DNA of 64,000 nucleotides from Pseudorhodoferax sp047601025 (GCF_047601025.1 NZ_JASGJZ010000001.1:3410001-3474000); one strand, 5' to 3'; numbered from the stretch's first letter, positions 1-8,915 are shown. The notes: generated from the sequence alone by a model not told the origin. Program-made: numbers and translations.

Positions 1-968
1 TGGCCGGCGTCGCGATGCCTGAGTTCCGCCATACGCCCGCCGTTCGCGTGGAAAACGCCTGCGCCACCGGCTCCGCGGCCATCTGGGCCGCGCTGGACGC
101 GCTGCAGAGCGGGCGCGTCCAGCGCGCGCTCGTCGTGGGCTTCGAGAAGATGAACACGCTGCCGAGCGCGCAGATCGGCGACGTGTTGCTGAAGTGCTCA
201 TACGTGAAGGAGGAAGGCGGCAAGCCCGGCGGCTTCGCCGGCGTCTTCGGCAACATCGCCGCCCGGTACTTCGAGCGATTCGGCGATCAGTCGGACGCGC
301 TCGCCGCCATCTCGGCGAAGAACCACCGCAACGGGGTGGACAACCCCTATGCCCACATGCGGCGGGACCTCGGATTCGACTTCTGCCGCAACGTGTCCGA
401 GAAGAACCCGCTGGTCGCCGGCCCGCTGAAGCGCTCCGACTGCTCGCTGGTGTCGGACGGCGCCGCGGCGCTGGTGCTGTCCATGGCGCCCCGGCCGGGG
501 GACAGCGCGATCCGCTGGCGGTCGCGTACGCAGGTCAACGAGTTCCTGCCGCTGTCGCGCCGCGATCCCACGCGCTTCGAAGGCGCGGCGCTCGCCTGGT
601 CGCGCGGCCTGTACCAGGCCGACGTCGCGCTGGCCGATCTGCACGTGGTCGAGACGCATGACTGCTTCACGGTCGCCGAACTGCTCGAGTACGAGGCCAT
701 GGGCCTGGCCCCGCACGGGCAGGGCGCGCGCGCGATCCTGGACGGAGTCACGGCCAAGGACGGCAGGCTGCCGGTGAATCCTTCCGGCGGGCTGAAGTCC
801 CGTGGCCATCCGATCGGTGCCACGGGCGTGTCGCAGCACGTCATGATGGCCATGCAGCTGGCCGGAGAGGCGGGCGGGATGCAGATCCCGCGTGCCGGCC
901 TCGGGGCGGTCTTCAACATGGGCGGGGCCGCCGTCGCGAACTACCTGAGCATCCTGGAGGCGGCATGA
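1..968 (+). CDS. Thiolase (SCP-x-like acetyl-CoA acetyltransferase), 5' partial
   Basis: The reading frame is open to the first base of the window, so the true start lies upstream. This is a thiolase-superfamily enzyme that condenses or cleaves acyl-CoA. The nucleophile-type motif ENACATGSAA is near the visible N-terminus (Cys about residue 16 counted from the ATG at 15). A His-containing block, ETHDCFTVAE, lies at about residue 215, and the C-terminal catalytic block GHPIGATG at about 265. The spacing and the HDCF block resemble the SCP2/SCP-x thiolase branch rather than the classical FadA/PhaA branch. The stop overlaps the start of the acyl-CoA ligase (ATGA), so the two are translationally coupled. 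The substrate cannot be read from the sequence. Confidence 0.85.
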   Translation, partial: AGVAMPEFRHTPAVRVENACATGSAAIWAALDALQSGRVQRALVVGFEKMNTLPSAQIGDVLLKCSYVKEEGGKPGGFAGVFGNIAARYFERFGDQSDALAAISAKNHRNGVDNPYAHMRRDLGFDFCRNVSEKNPLVAGPLKRSDCSLVSDGAAALVLSMAPRPGDSAIRWRSRTQVNEFLPLSRRDPTRFEGAALAWSRGLYQADVALADLHVVETHDCFTVAELLEYEAMGLAPHGQGARAILDGVTAKDGRLPVNPSGGLKSRGHPIGATGVSQHVMMAMQLAGEAGGMQIPRAGLGAVFNMGGAAVANYLSILEAA

Positions 969-2557
969 ACGCGGCGCAGGTGATGAACCTCGGGTCGCTG
1001 CTGCGCCAGACGGCGCAGCTGTTCCCCGGGCACAGCGGTGTCATCCAGGGGCAGCAGCGGTGGACCTGGCGCGAGATCGATCAGCGCGTCGACGCCATGG
1101 TGGCCGCGCTGCGCGCACTCGGCCTGCGCCAGGGCGACAGGATCCTGGTGCAGTCGCGCAACAACCTGCAGCTCTTCGAAAGCTGCTGGGTCGCGTTCCG
1201 CCTGGGTTGCGTGTGGGTGCCGACGAACTACCGCTTGACGCCGCCCGAGGTGGCCTACCTGGGGGCGTCCAGCGGCGCCAGGGCCATGCTCTACGAGGCC
1301 GACTTCGCCGACCATGTGGAAGCGGTCCGCGCCGCGTCGGCCGCTGTCGAGCATGTCGTCTGCATCGGCTCGCCGCGCCCGGGCGAGCACGGGTACGAGG
1401 AACTCGTGGAGCGCCACCGTGGCGCCCAGCCGGAGCCTGCCACGGTCGGCTACGACGATCCGCTGTGGTTCTTCTACACCTCCGGGACGACCGGAAAGCC
1501 GAAGGCGGGGGTGCTGACGCATGGCCAGATGGCGTTCGTGGTCACCAACCACCTGGCCGACCTGATTCCGGGAACCACGGAGCGCGACTGCTCCATCGCC
1601 GTCGCGCCGCTGTCCCATGGCGCCGGGATCCACGCGCTGCTCAACGTGGCGCGAGGCGCGGCCACGGTGCTGCCCCCGGGCGAGAAACTGGACCCGGAGG
1701 TCTTCTGGCAGTTGGTGCAGACGCACCGCGTGAGCAACCTCTTCACCGTGCCTACGATCGTCAAGATGCTGGTGGAGCATCCGTCCGTCGACCGGTACGA
1801 CCACAGCTCGCTGCGGTACGTCATCTATGCCGGCGCCCCCATGTACCGGGAGGACCAGAAGCTGGCCCTGCAGAAGCTGGGCAAGGTGCTGGTCCAGTAT
1901 TTCGGCCTGGGCGAAGTGACCGGGTGCATCACGGTCCTGCCGCCGGCGATGCATTCCGCCGACGACGATGATCCGGACGCGAACGTCGGCTCCTGCGGCA
2001 GGCCCCGCGTCGGCATGGAAGTCGCCATCCTCGACGAGCAGCTGCAGCGCGTTCCGGTGGGCACGGTGGGCGAGATCTGCTGCAGGGGACCGGCCGTGTT
2101 CGCCGGCTACCACGCCAATCCCGACGCGACGGAGAAGGCGCTGCGGGGCGGCTGGTTCCATACCGGCGACCTCGGGCGGCTGGACGACCGGGGGCTGCTG
2201 TACATCACCGGCCGCGAGTCCGACATGTACATCTCGGGCGGATCCAATGTGTACCCGCGTGAAGTGGAAGAGATTCTGCTCATGCACCCCGGTGTCGCAG
2301 AAGTCGCGGTCCTGGGCGTGCCGGATCCCAAGTGGGGCGAGATCGGTGTCGCGGTCATCGTCCGCAAGGAAGGGACGCAGCCCGTCGGGGACACGGAGCT
2401 CCTTCGGCATCTCGATGGCCGCTGCGCGCGTTATCGCTGGCCGCGGCAGTTCTTCTTCTGGGACGCGCTGCCGAAGTCCGGCTACGGCAAGGTGACGAAG
2501 AAGGATGTGAAGCGGATCCTCGTGGAGCGCGGTGACATTCCCGGGGGGGCGGCATGA
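965..2557 (+). CDS. Acyl-CoA synthetase (AMP-dependent synthetase/ligase family)
   Basis: This 530-residue adenylate-forming enzyme is expected to activate a carboxylic acid to its CoA thioester through an acyl-AMP. The P-loop-like A3 motif FFYTSGTTGKPKAG is at about residues 168-181, with Ala-Gly where GV is usual. The hinge-region motif GWFHTGDLGRLDD is at about 396, and the C-terminal motif SGYGKVTKKDVKR, with the catalytic-type Lys, is at about 503-515. Length matches the family. It overlaps the thiolase upstream and the dehydrogenase downstream by 4 bases each (ATGA), so the three form a tightly coupled operon. The ligase probably feeds the thiolase; the chain length or structure of the acid is unknown. 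Confidence 0.9.
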   Translation: MNAAQVMNLGSLLRQTAQLFPGHSGVIQGQQRWTWREIDQRVDAMVAALRALGLRQGDRILVQSRNNLQLFESCWVAFRLGCVWVPTNYRLTPPEVAYLGASSGARAMLYEADFADHVEAVRAASAAVEHVVCIGSPRPGEHGYEELVERHRGAQPEPATVGYDDPLWFFYTSGTTGKPKAGVLTHGQMAFVVTNHLADLIPGTTERDCSIAVAPLSHGAGIHALLNVARGAATVLPPGEKLDPEVFWQLVQTHRVSNLFTVPTIVKMLVEHPSVDRYDHSSLRYVIYAGAPMYREDQKLALQKLGKVLVQYFGLGEVTGCITVLPPAMHSADDDDPDANVGSCGRPRVGMEVAILDEQLQRVPVGTVGEICCRGPAVFAGYHANPDATEKALRGGWFHTGDLGRLDDRGLLYITGRESDMYISGGSNVYPREVEEILLMHPGVAEVAVLGVPDPKWGEIGVAVIVRKEGTQPVGDTELLRHLDGRCARYRWPRQFFFWDALPKSGYGKVTKKDVKRILVERGDIPGGAA

Positions 2558-3465
2558 AGGACGTCGGAGTCGTCGGCCTCGGCGCGATGGGGCTGGGCGT
2601 GGCGCGGACGCTCCTGGCCAAGGGGTTCACGGTACATGGCTGCGACGTGCGCCCGCAGGCCCTCGAGTCGCTGAGCGCGGCAGGCGGCGTGGCACATGCC
2701 TCGCCGGCGGATACCGCCTCATCGTGCGACACCCTGCTGCTGTTCGTCGTGAACGCCAAGCAGGTGTCCAGCGTGCTCCACGGGGAGCAGGGTGCCGTGC
2801 AACGCATGCGCCCTGGCTCGGTGGTGGTGTCATGCGCGACGGTGCCGCCGAGCTTCATGCATGACCTGGGGCGGCAACTCGATGCGGCGGGCGTGCATCT
2901 CATCGAAGCGCCGGTGAGCGGAGGCATCAAAGGCGCTGCCGAGGGCCGCCTGACACTGCTGACCTCCGGGGCAGAAGCTGCCTATGGCATTTGCAATGCG
3001 GTGCTGGAGGCGATCTCCACCAAGGTGTATCGCTTCGGTCCCCAGCTCGGCATCGCGTCGAAGATCAAGATCATCAACCAGCTCCTGGTCGGCGTCCAGA
3101 TCGCCGCCGCAGCGGAGGCGATGGCGCTGGGCCTGCGCGAAGGCGTCGATCCCGCGCTGCTGTACGACGTCATCAAGTCCAGCGCGGGCAACTCCTGGGC
3201 CTTCAGCGACCGGGTCCCGCGCATCGTGCAGGGCGACTACTCGCCGCCGCACACGGCGCTGGACATCTTCGTCAAGGATCTGGGCCTCGTGCTGGACCTG
3301 GCGAGGGAGAGCCAGTTCCCGCTTCCGTTGACGTCCACCGCCTACCAGATGTTCGCGAACGCATCGAGCGCGGGCCTGGGCTCGGAAGACGACACGGCGG
3401 TCATCAAGACCTTCCCCGGTCTCGAGCTGCCGCAAGGAAAGGGCGCGGACGCGCCACTCGATTGA
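2554..3465 (+). CDS. NAD-binding 3-hydroxyacid dehydrogenase, LtnD-like (3-hydroxyisobutyrate dehydrogenase family)
   Basis: This 303-residue beta-hydroxyacid dehydrogenase has the N-terminal Rossmann motif VGLGAMGLGVA (about residues 6-16). The substrate-loop motif APVSGGIKGAAEGR follows at about 120, and the catalytic-Lys region ASKIKIINQLLVG at about 167. The C-terminal half (NSWAFSDR, DIFVKDLGLVLDLA, SEDDTAVIK) closely resembles L-threonate dehydrogenase LtnD, which oxidises four-carbon acid sugars. No LtnK-type kinase or aldolase partner is visible nearby, so the real substrate may be another 3-hydroxy acid. It overlaps the ligase by 4 bases. A GC-rich hairpin lies 8 bases after its stop. 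Confidence 0.85.
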   Translation: MKDVGVVGLGAMGLGVARTLLAKGFTVHGCDVRPQALESLSAAGGVAHASPADTASSCDTLLLFVVNAKQVSSVLHGEQGAVQRMRPGSVVVSCATVPPSFMHDLGRQLDAAGVHLIEAPVSGGIKGAAEGRLTLLTSGAEAAYGICNAVLEAISTKVYRFGPQLGIASKIKIINQLLVGVQIAAAAEAMALGLREGVDPALLYDVIKSSAGNSWAFSDRVPRIVQGDYSPPHTALDIFVKDLGLVLDLARESQFPLPLTSTAYQMFANASSAGLGSEDDTAVIKTFPGLELPQGKGADAPLD

Positions 3466-3472
3466 CAGCGCT

Positions 3473-3490
3473 GCGGGCCCCAGGGCCTGC
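3473..3490 (+). other. GC-rich hairpin after the dehydrogenase gene
   Basis: GCGGGCCC and GGGCCTGC form an 8-bp stem with one G-T mismatch and a 2-base spacer. No T-run follows, so it is more likely an mRNA 3'-end stabiliser or processing site between the enzyme genes and the transporter than an intrinsic terminator. Confidence 0.4.
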
Positions 3491-3521
3491 ACGCACAACT
3501 CACATGGGTCAGGAGACAAGC

Positions 3522-3584
3522 ATGCCGATCATGCAAACAACCTCGCTGCCAGCGCGGCAGCCACAGTGGCGGAGCGCATCATGA
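3522..3584 (+). CDS. Possible 20-codon leader ORF coupled to the TRAP permease
   Basis: A 20-residue ORF (MPIMQTTSLPARQPQWRSAS) has a strong ribosome binding site, AGGAG at 3511-3515, six bases before its ATG. Its TGA overlaps the permease ATG (ATGA). It has no signal peptide or recognisable domain. It could be a translated leader that couples translation into the permease. It could also be the scar of a deleted DctP (TRAP binding protein) gene, which would normally sit here. Both readings are inference from position and spacing. Confidence 0.35.
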   Translation: MPIMQTTSLPARQPQWRSAS

Positions 3585-5464
3585 GTGCGGCCGCACAGGA
3601 ATCCGATGGCCGGGACCTCGGCTTGAACCAGGAGACCGATTCGCCAGTGCGCCGCGCCGAGCGTGTTCTCGGAGCCGTCGTCGATGCAGCGGCGGCGCTG
3701 CTGGTGCTCGTGGAGATCGTCATTCTCCTCTGGGGCGTGATCGCGCGCTTCGTGTTCCACAGCCCGCTCGTCTGGTCGGACGAGCTCGCGTCGATCCTCT
3801 TCATCTGGCTCGCGATGCTGGGTTCCGTGTGCGCGCTGCGCCGATCGGAGCACATGCGCATGACGGCCCTGGTCAGCAAGCTGAGCCCACGGGGACAGGC
3901 GCTGCTCGAAGCGGTGGCGATCGCGGCGTGCCTGGCGCTCCTGGCCATCGCGGCCTGGCCTTCCTGGGAATACGCGAGCGATGAGCTCGTCATCACGACG
4001 CCCGCGCTGGAGATCTCCAACGCCTGGAAGGCCGGGGCGCTGCCGGCCGGCATCGCGCTGATGGGGCTGTTCGCGCTGCTGCGGATGATGCTGGTCTCCA
4101 GCGTCAAGGACCGGATCGTCGCCGTCGCCGTGGTCGCGGCGGTGGTCTGCGCATTCTGGCTTGCGCGGCCGCTGTTCCAGGACCTTGGCAATGCGAACCT
4201 GCTGATCTTCTTCTTCGGCGTGACGGCCGCCTGCGTCTTCGCCGGCGTGCCGATCGGCTTCGCGTTCGGCCTGGCCACCTTCGGCTACGTGGCGCTATCG
4301 ACCGGCACGCCGCTGCCGGTGCTGGTGGGCCGGATGGACGAGGGCATGTCGCACCTGATGCTGCTGGCCGTGCCGCTGTTCGTGTTCCTCGGCCTGCTGA
4401 TCGAGATGACGGGCATGGCGAAGGCCATGATCGGATTCCTGGCCAGCCTGCTGGGGCACGTGCGGGGTGGCCTGTGCTATGTGCTGGTCGGCGCCATGTA
4501 CTTGGTGTCCGGCATCTCGGGCTCGAAGGTGGCCGACATGGCGGCCATCGCACCGGCGCTGTTCCCGGAGATGAAGCGCAGGGGCGCGAAGGAGGGCGAC
4601 CTCGTGGCGCTGCTGTCCGCCACGGGGGCCCAGACGGAAACCGTGCCGCCGAGCCTGGTGCTGATCACGGTGGGGTCGGTGACCGGCGTTTCCATCGCCG
4701 CGCTGTTCACGGGCGGGCTGCTGCCGGCCGTCGTGCTGGGAGCGCTGCTGTGCGGCGTGGTGTGGCTGCGGTACCGGCACGAGGATCTGAGCCAGGTGCC
4801 GCGCGTTCCCCGCAAGGACGTGCTCAAGCTGTTCCTGGTGGCCTTGCCCGCGATAGCCTTGCCTTTCGTCATCCGCGCGGCCGTCGTGGAGGGCGTGGCG
4901 ACGGCGACGGAAGTCTCGACTCTCGGCATCGTGTACAGCGTGCTCGCAGGGCTGTTGTTCTACCGCCAGTTCGCGTGGAGCCAGTTGGGACGGATGCTGG
5001 TCAGTACCGCATCGCTGTCCGGGGCCATCCTGTTCATCATCGGCACGGCCACGGCCATGGCCTGGGGGCTCACGCAGTTCGGCTTCTCGGAGGGGCTGGC
5101 GACGATGATGCAGGCAATCCCCGGCGGCGCGCTGGGCTTCCTGCTGGTGTCCATCCTGGCCTTCGCGGTGCTGGGCGCCGTGCTCGAAGGCATTCCCGCC
5201 ATCGTGCTCTTCGGTCCGCTGCTGTTTCCGATCGCCCGGCAGCTGGGTGTCCACGAAGTGCACTATGCGATGGTCGTCATTCTGTCGATGGGCCTCGGCC
5301 TGTTCGCGCCGCCCCTGGGGGTCGGCTACTACGCGGCCTGCGCCATCACGCGCGTCAATCCCGATTCCGGCGTCCGCCCCATCGTGGGCTACATGATCGC
5401 GCTGCTGTTGGGCATTCTCGTGATTGCCGCAGTGCCGTGGATCTCCCTGGGTTTCCTCAAGTAA
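3581..5464 (+). CDS. TRAP transporter permease, fused DctQ-DctM
   Basis: This 627-residue integral membrane protein joins both membrane subunits of a tripartite ATP-independent periplasmic transporter. About residues 25-190 look like the four-helix DctQ subunit (WSDELASILFIWLAMLGS is typical). The rest is the large multi-helix DctM subunit, with GISGSKVADMAAIAPALFPE and GLFAPPLGVGYYAACA. Such systems import carboxylates using an ion gradient. I chose the ATG at 3581 over the GTG at 3566 because GGAG at 3571-3574 is correctly spaced for it. No periplasmic DctP partner lies in the window. The context suggests uptake of the acid used by the neighbouring ligase and dehydrogenase. Confidence 0.9.
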   Translation: MSAAAQESDGRDLGLNQETDSPVRRAERVLGAVVDAAAALLVLVEIVILLWGVIARFVFHSPLVWSDELASILFIWLAMLGSVCALRRSEHMRMTALVSKLSPRGQALLEAVAIAACLALLAIAAWPSWEYASDELVITTPALEISNAWKAGALPAGIALMGLFALLRMMLVSSVKDRIVAVAVVAAVVCAFWLARPLFQDLGNANLLIFFFGVTAACVFAGVPIGFAFGLATFGYVALSTGTPLPVLVGRMDEGMSHLMLLAVPLFVFLGLLIEMTGMAKAMIGFLASLLGHVRGGLCYVLVGAMYLVSGISGSKVADMAAIAPALFPEMKRRGAKEGDLVALLSATGAQTETVPPSLVLITVGSVTGVSIAALFTGGLLPAVVLGALLCGVVWLRYRHEDLSQVPRVPRKDVLKLFLVALPAIALPFVIRAAVVEGVATATEVSTLGIVYSVLAGLLFYRQFAWSQLGRMLVSTASLSGAILFIIGTATAMAWGLTQFGFSEGLATMMQAIPGGALGFLLVSILAFAVLGAVLEGIPAIVLFGPLLFPIARQLGVHEVHYAMVVILSMGLGLFAPPLGVGYYAACAITRVNPDSGVRPIVGYMIALLLGILVIAAVPWISLGFLK

Positions 5465-5486
5465 CACAATCTCCGTGGAGTCTCCC

Positions 5487-6011
5487 ATGACCATCTATGC
5501 ACTGGGCGAGCTGACGCCCCTTGTCGATGCCTCCGCATACGTTGCGGAAAGCGCCACCGTGATCGGACAGGTCCGCCTTGGCAAAGGTTGCAGCGTCTGG
5601 CCGCAGGCGGTGATTCGAGCGGACAACGAGCCCATCTTCGTGGCCGACGGGACCAACATCCAGGATGGAGCGGTGCTCCACAGTGATCCAGGGTTCCCGC
5701 TGCACATCGCTGCCGACGTGTCCGTGGGTCACCAGGCCATGCTGCACGGCTGCACGGTGGGGGAAGGTTCCTTGATCGGCATCCAGGCCATCGTGCTCAA
5801 CGGAGCGGTGATCGGCAGGAACTGCCTGGTCGCCGCTGGCGCGGTCGTGACCGAACGGAAGGTCTTCCCGGACGGGTCGCTGATCGTCGGAGCGCCGGCG
5901 AAGGCAATCCGGCAATTGAGCGCCGAGGACATGGAGAAGCTGGTGGGCAATGCCCGCGACTATGTCGCCCGCGCTCGCCAGTACCTGGAACGGTTGAGGC
6001 CCGTCGGTTGA
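5487..6011 (+). CDS. Gamma-carbonic anhydrase-like left-handed beta-helix protein (PaaY/CaiE/YrdA type)
   Basis: This 174-residue hexapeptide-repeat protein keeps the three metal-type histidines of the gamma-CA fold: H65 (VLHSD), H82 (VGHQ) and H87 (MLHGC). GTGGAG at 5475-5480 supports the start at 5487; a longer frame upstream has no such site. In catabolic clusters relatives such as PaaY and CaiE sit with CoA-ester pathways (PaaY is a thioesterase), so a CoA-related role is as likely as CO2 hydration. It aligns without gaps to the gamma-CA at 17147-17671. It lies 22 bases after the TRAP permease and is probably co-transcribed. Confidence 0.85.
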   Translation: MTIYALGELTPLVDASAYVAESATVIGQVRLGKGCSVWPQAVIRADNEPIFVADGTNIQDGAVLHSDPGFPLHIAADVSVGHQAMLHGCTVGEGSLIGIQAIVLNGAVIGRNCLVAAGAVVTERKVFPDGSLIVGAPAKAIRQLSAEDMEKLVGNARDYVARARQYLERLRPVG

Positions 6012-6122
6012 ACCACGCCGCGGTGGCGCGGCGCCCGTGTCGATCGGCGCCCGCCTCCAGGATTCCAGTCGCCGACGCGAGACGCGCGTGCGCGTCGCCA
6101 CCGATCGCCTTGTGAGGATGCA

Positions 6123-7922
6123 ATGATCAAGTCCAGTGCCGCCGGGGAACGGCTGGTCGAATCCGCTTGCGTGGATCGAGAGAGCCTTCTCCAGCGGTTG
6201 CGCCGCATCGTCGGCCGTTCGCATGTGCTGACCGGTGCCGGAGAGACGCGCCGCTTTCGCAAGGGCCACCGTACGGGGGAAGGCGCGGTGCTTGCCGTGG
6301 TTCGGCCGGGGACGCTATGGGAGCAATGGCAGGTGCTCGAGGCTTCGATCGCCGCCGGATGCATCGTGATCATGCAGGCGGCCAACACCGGCCTGACCGG
6401 TGGATCGACGCCCGACGGGGATGGCTACGACCGCGAGGTGGTGCTGATCAACACGCTGCGGATCACGGGCATCCAGGTGATCGGCGGCGGAGCGCAGGTC
6501 ATCTGCCTGCCGGGCGCGACCCTGGATCGCCTGGAAAAGACGCTGGCACCCCTGGGCCGCGAGCCGCATTCGGTCATCGGTTCGTCGTGCATCGGAGCGT
6601 CGGTTCTCGGCGGCGTATGCAACAACTCGGGCGGCGCCCTGGTGCGCCGCGGCCCGGCCTACACGGAACTGGCCTTGTATGCGCAGGTGCGGGCCGATGG
6701 CGCCTTGCACCTGGTCAACCATCTCGGCATCGATCTTGGCAGTACGCCGGAGGAAATCCTCACGCGGTTGCAGCGTGGCCTCTACACGGAAGCGGACATC
6801 GTGTGCGGCACGACGCGCGCGGCCTCCGATCCGCGCTATGCCGAGGATGTCCGGGCCGTCGATGCCGACACGCCCGCGCGCTTCAATGCGGACCCCTCGC
6901 GGCTCTTCGAGGCGTCGGGTTCCGCCGGCAGGCTCTGTCTTTTCGCCGTTCGCCTCGACACGTTCCCGAAGGAGCCGAGCACCGTCTTCTACATCGGCAG
7001 CAACGATCCGAACGACCTCACCGAGGTTCGCCGGCAGTTGCTGACGTCGTTGCCACGGCTGCCGATCGCGGGCGAATACATCCACCGCGACGCCTACGAC
7101 ATCGGCGAACGCTACGGCAAGGACACCTTCCTGCTCATCGACCGCCTCGGCACGGCCCGGGTGCCGGCCGCATTCGCGCTCAAGAGCCGAATCGACGGCT
7201 TCTTCGAGCGGTTCGGCCTGCACGGGGTGACCGACCGCTTTCTGCAGGCCGCCACGCGCCTGCTGCCGCGCCACCTGCCGGAACGCATGCGGCAATGGCG
7301 CGAGCACTACGAACACCATCTGCTGCTGCGGGTATCCAACGACACGGTGGAGGCCACGCGCGGTTTTCTGGCGCGCTATTTCTCGGGCAGCGGCAGCGGC
7401 GCGTACTTCGAGTGCACCGACGAAGAGGGGCGCAAGGCCTTCCTCCACCGCTTCGCGATCGCGGGAGCGGCAATCCGCTACCGCGCGGTGCATCGCCATG
7501 CCGTGGAGGACATCGTGGCCCTGGACGTGGCCTTGCGGCGAAATGACCGGGAGTGGGTGGAGAAGCTGCCGCCGGAGATGGAGCCGGACGTCGTCCACAA
7601 GCTGTACTACGGTCATTTCTTCTGCCACGTCTTCCACCAGGACTACATCGTCCGGAAGGGCGTCGATCCCTTGGCGACGGAACACCGGCTGTGGACGCTC
7701 TTCGATGCGCGGCGTGCCGAATACCCCGCCGAGCACAACGTGGGCCATCTCTATGTGGCCAAGCCCGCGCTGGCCGACTTCTATCGGCAGCTGGACCCGA
7801 CCAACTCGTTCAATCCCGGCATCGGCCACACCTCCCGCCTGCGTGGATGGGGCCTGCGCTGCGATGGCAAGCCGACCTGGCCGGCCGCCTATTCCGACCA
7901 TGCCGGGGACCGGCCTGCGTGA
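6123..7922 (+). CDS. dld: Quinone-dependent D-lactate dehydrogenase (Dld family)
   Basis: This 599-residue FAD enzyme resembles E. coli Dld, a peripheral inner-membrane protein that passes electrons from D-lactate to quinone. The FAD-binding half contains MQAANTGLTGGSTPDG (about 83-98) and GREPHSVIGSSCIGASV (about 144-160), both nearly identical to E. coli in memory. The C-terminal half matches the membrane-binding Lact-deh-memb domain, and EHNVGHLYVAK is near the end. GTGAGG with a short spacer precedes the ATG. A 111-bp GC-rich gap separates it from the gamma-CA gene. Its presence at the end of the cassette suggests that a 2-hydroxy acid is oxidised, but D-lactate itself is not proven. Confidence 0.92.
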   Translation: MIKSSAAGERLVESACVDRESLLQRLRRIVGRSHVLTGAGETRRFRKGHRTGEGAVLAVVRPGTLWEQWQVLEASIAAGCIVIMQAANTGLTGGSTPDGDGYDREVVLINTLRITGIQVIGGGAQVICLPGATLDRLEKTLAPLGREPHSVIGSSCIGASVLGGVCNNSGGALVRRGPAYTELALYAQVRADGALHLVNHLGIDLGSTPEEILTRLQRGLYTEADIVCGTTRAASDPRYAEDVRAVDADTPARFNADPSRLFEASGSAGRLCLFAVRLDTFPKEPSTVFYIGSNDPNDLTEVRRQLLTSLPRLPIAGEYIHRDAYDIGERYGKDTFLLIDRLGTARVPAAFALKSRIDGFFERFGLHGVTDRFLQAATRLLPRHLPERMRQWREHYEHHLLLRVSNDTVEATRGFLARYFSGSGSGAYFECTDEEGRKAFLHRFAIAGAAIRYRAVHRHAVEDIVALDVALRRNDREWVEKLPPEMEPDVVHKLYYGHFFCHVFHQDYIVRKGVDPLATEHRLWTLFDARRAEYPAEHNVGHLYVAKPALADFYRQLDPTNSFNPGIGHTSRLRGWGLRCDGKPTWPAAYSDHAGDRPA

Positions 7923-7997
7923 CCGCTGCGGATGGGCCGTGCATCGGGCCCGCTTGCTGGCCGTTCCGCTGCGTGAATCGATGGCGCGGGCGCCGTC

Positions 7998-8915
7998 TCA
8001 GCCGGCCAGCGGCCGCAGCACGCCCAGCGCGTACGGCAGGCTCAGCATGCCGGCCAGCGTGGACAGCGTGACCAGGCCGGCCACGTACGGCCCGTTGTAG
8101 CCCATGCGCGCGGCCAGCACGTAGCAGCTCGACGCCGTGGGCAGGGCCGAGAAGATCATCAGCACCGTGGCCTGCACCGGCGGCAGGCGCAGCGCCAGCA
8201 CCAGCCCCAGCGCCACCAGCGGCAGCAGCAGGTGGCGGATCGCCAGCAGGCCGGTGCCCAGCGCCTTGGCGCGCGCCAGCGGGCCGAACTGCATGCCCGC
8301 GCCGGCCGCCATCAGGCCCAGCGCCACCGAGGCGGCGCCGATGCGCGTGGCCGTCGGCTCGATCCAGGCCGGGATCGACAGGCCGGCCAGGTTGGCGGCC
8401 AGGCCGCTGGCGGTGGCGATGATCAGCGGGTTGCGCAGCAGCTCGCGCACGAAGCTGGCGCTGGCGCCGCGCGCCATCGGCCAGACGGCCGCGATGTTGA
8501 ACAGCGGCACGCACACCGCGATCAGCACCGCCATCGCCAGCGCGCCGGGCGCGCCGGCCAGGCGCTCGGCCAGCGGCAGCGCGATGAAGGAGTTGAAGCG
8601 AAAGCCGATCTGCGCGGCGCCGGCGTGCTCGCGCCGCTCGACGTGCCGGCCCAGCCCGGGCCAGCGCGGCAGGCTGTAGGCCAGCGCGATGCCGCTGGCC
8701 GCGAGCAGCAGGCCGGCCAGGATCAGGTCCGAGGTGGCCGCCAGGTCGATGCGCGAGCGCAGCACCGACTGGAACAGCAGCACCGGGAACAGCACGTAGT
8801 AGACGAGCTTCTCGACCGAGCCCCAGACGGTGCGGTCCATCGGCGTGTAGCGGCACAGCAGGAAGCCGATCAGGATCAGCGAGAAGTCCGGGATCAGCAG
8901 TTGCGCGTGGTTCAC
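7998..8915 (-). CDS. AEC-family (auxin efflux carrier / malate permease-like) transporter
   Basis: This is a roughly 305-residue protein of about ten hydrophobic segments, typical of the AEC family of carboxylate permeases. I chose the GTG at 8915 (VNHAQLLIPDFSLILIGFLL), which puts the first membrane helix at the N-terminus as in relatives. The longer frame to 9050 would add a basic, non-hydrophobic extension and would overrun the divergent promoter region. Its stop faces the stop of dld across 75 bp. It is divergent from the Bug binding protein gene. The substrate is unknown; AEC and Bug proteins both often serve carboxylates. Confidence 0.85.
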   Translation of the reverse strand: MNHAQLLIPDFSLILIGFLLCRYTPMDRTVWGSVEKLVYYVLFPVLLFQSVLRSRIDLAATSDLILAGLLLAASGIALAYSLPRWPGLGRHVERREHAGAAQIGFRFNSFIALPLAERLAGAPGALAMAVLIAVCVPLFNIAAVWPMARGASASFVRELLRNPLIIATASGLAANLAGLSIPAWIEPTATRIGAASVALGLMAAGAGMQFGPLARAKALGTGLLAIRHLLLPLVALGLVLALRLPPVQATVLMIFSALPTASSCYVLAARMGYNGPYVAGLVTLSTLAGMLSLPYALGVLRPLAG

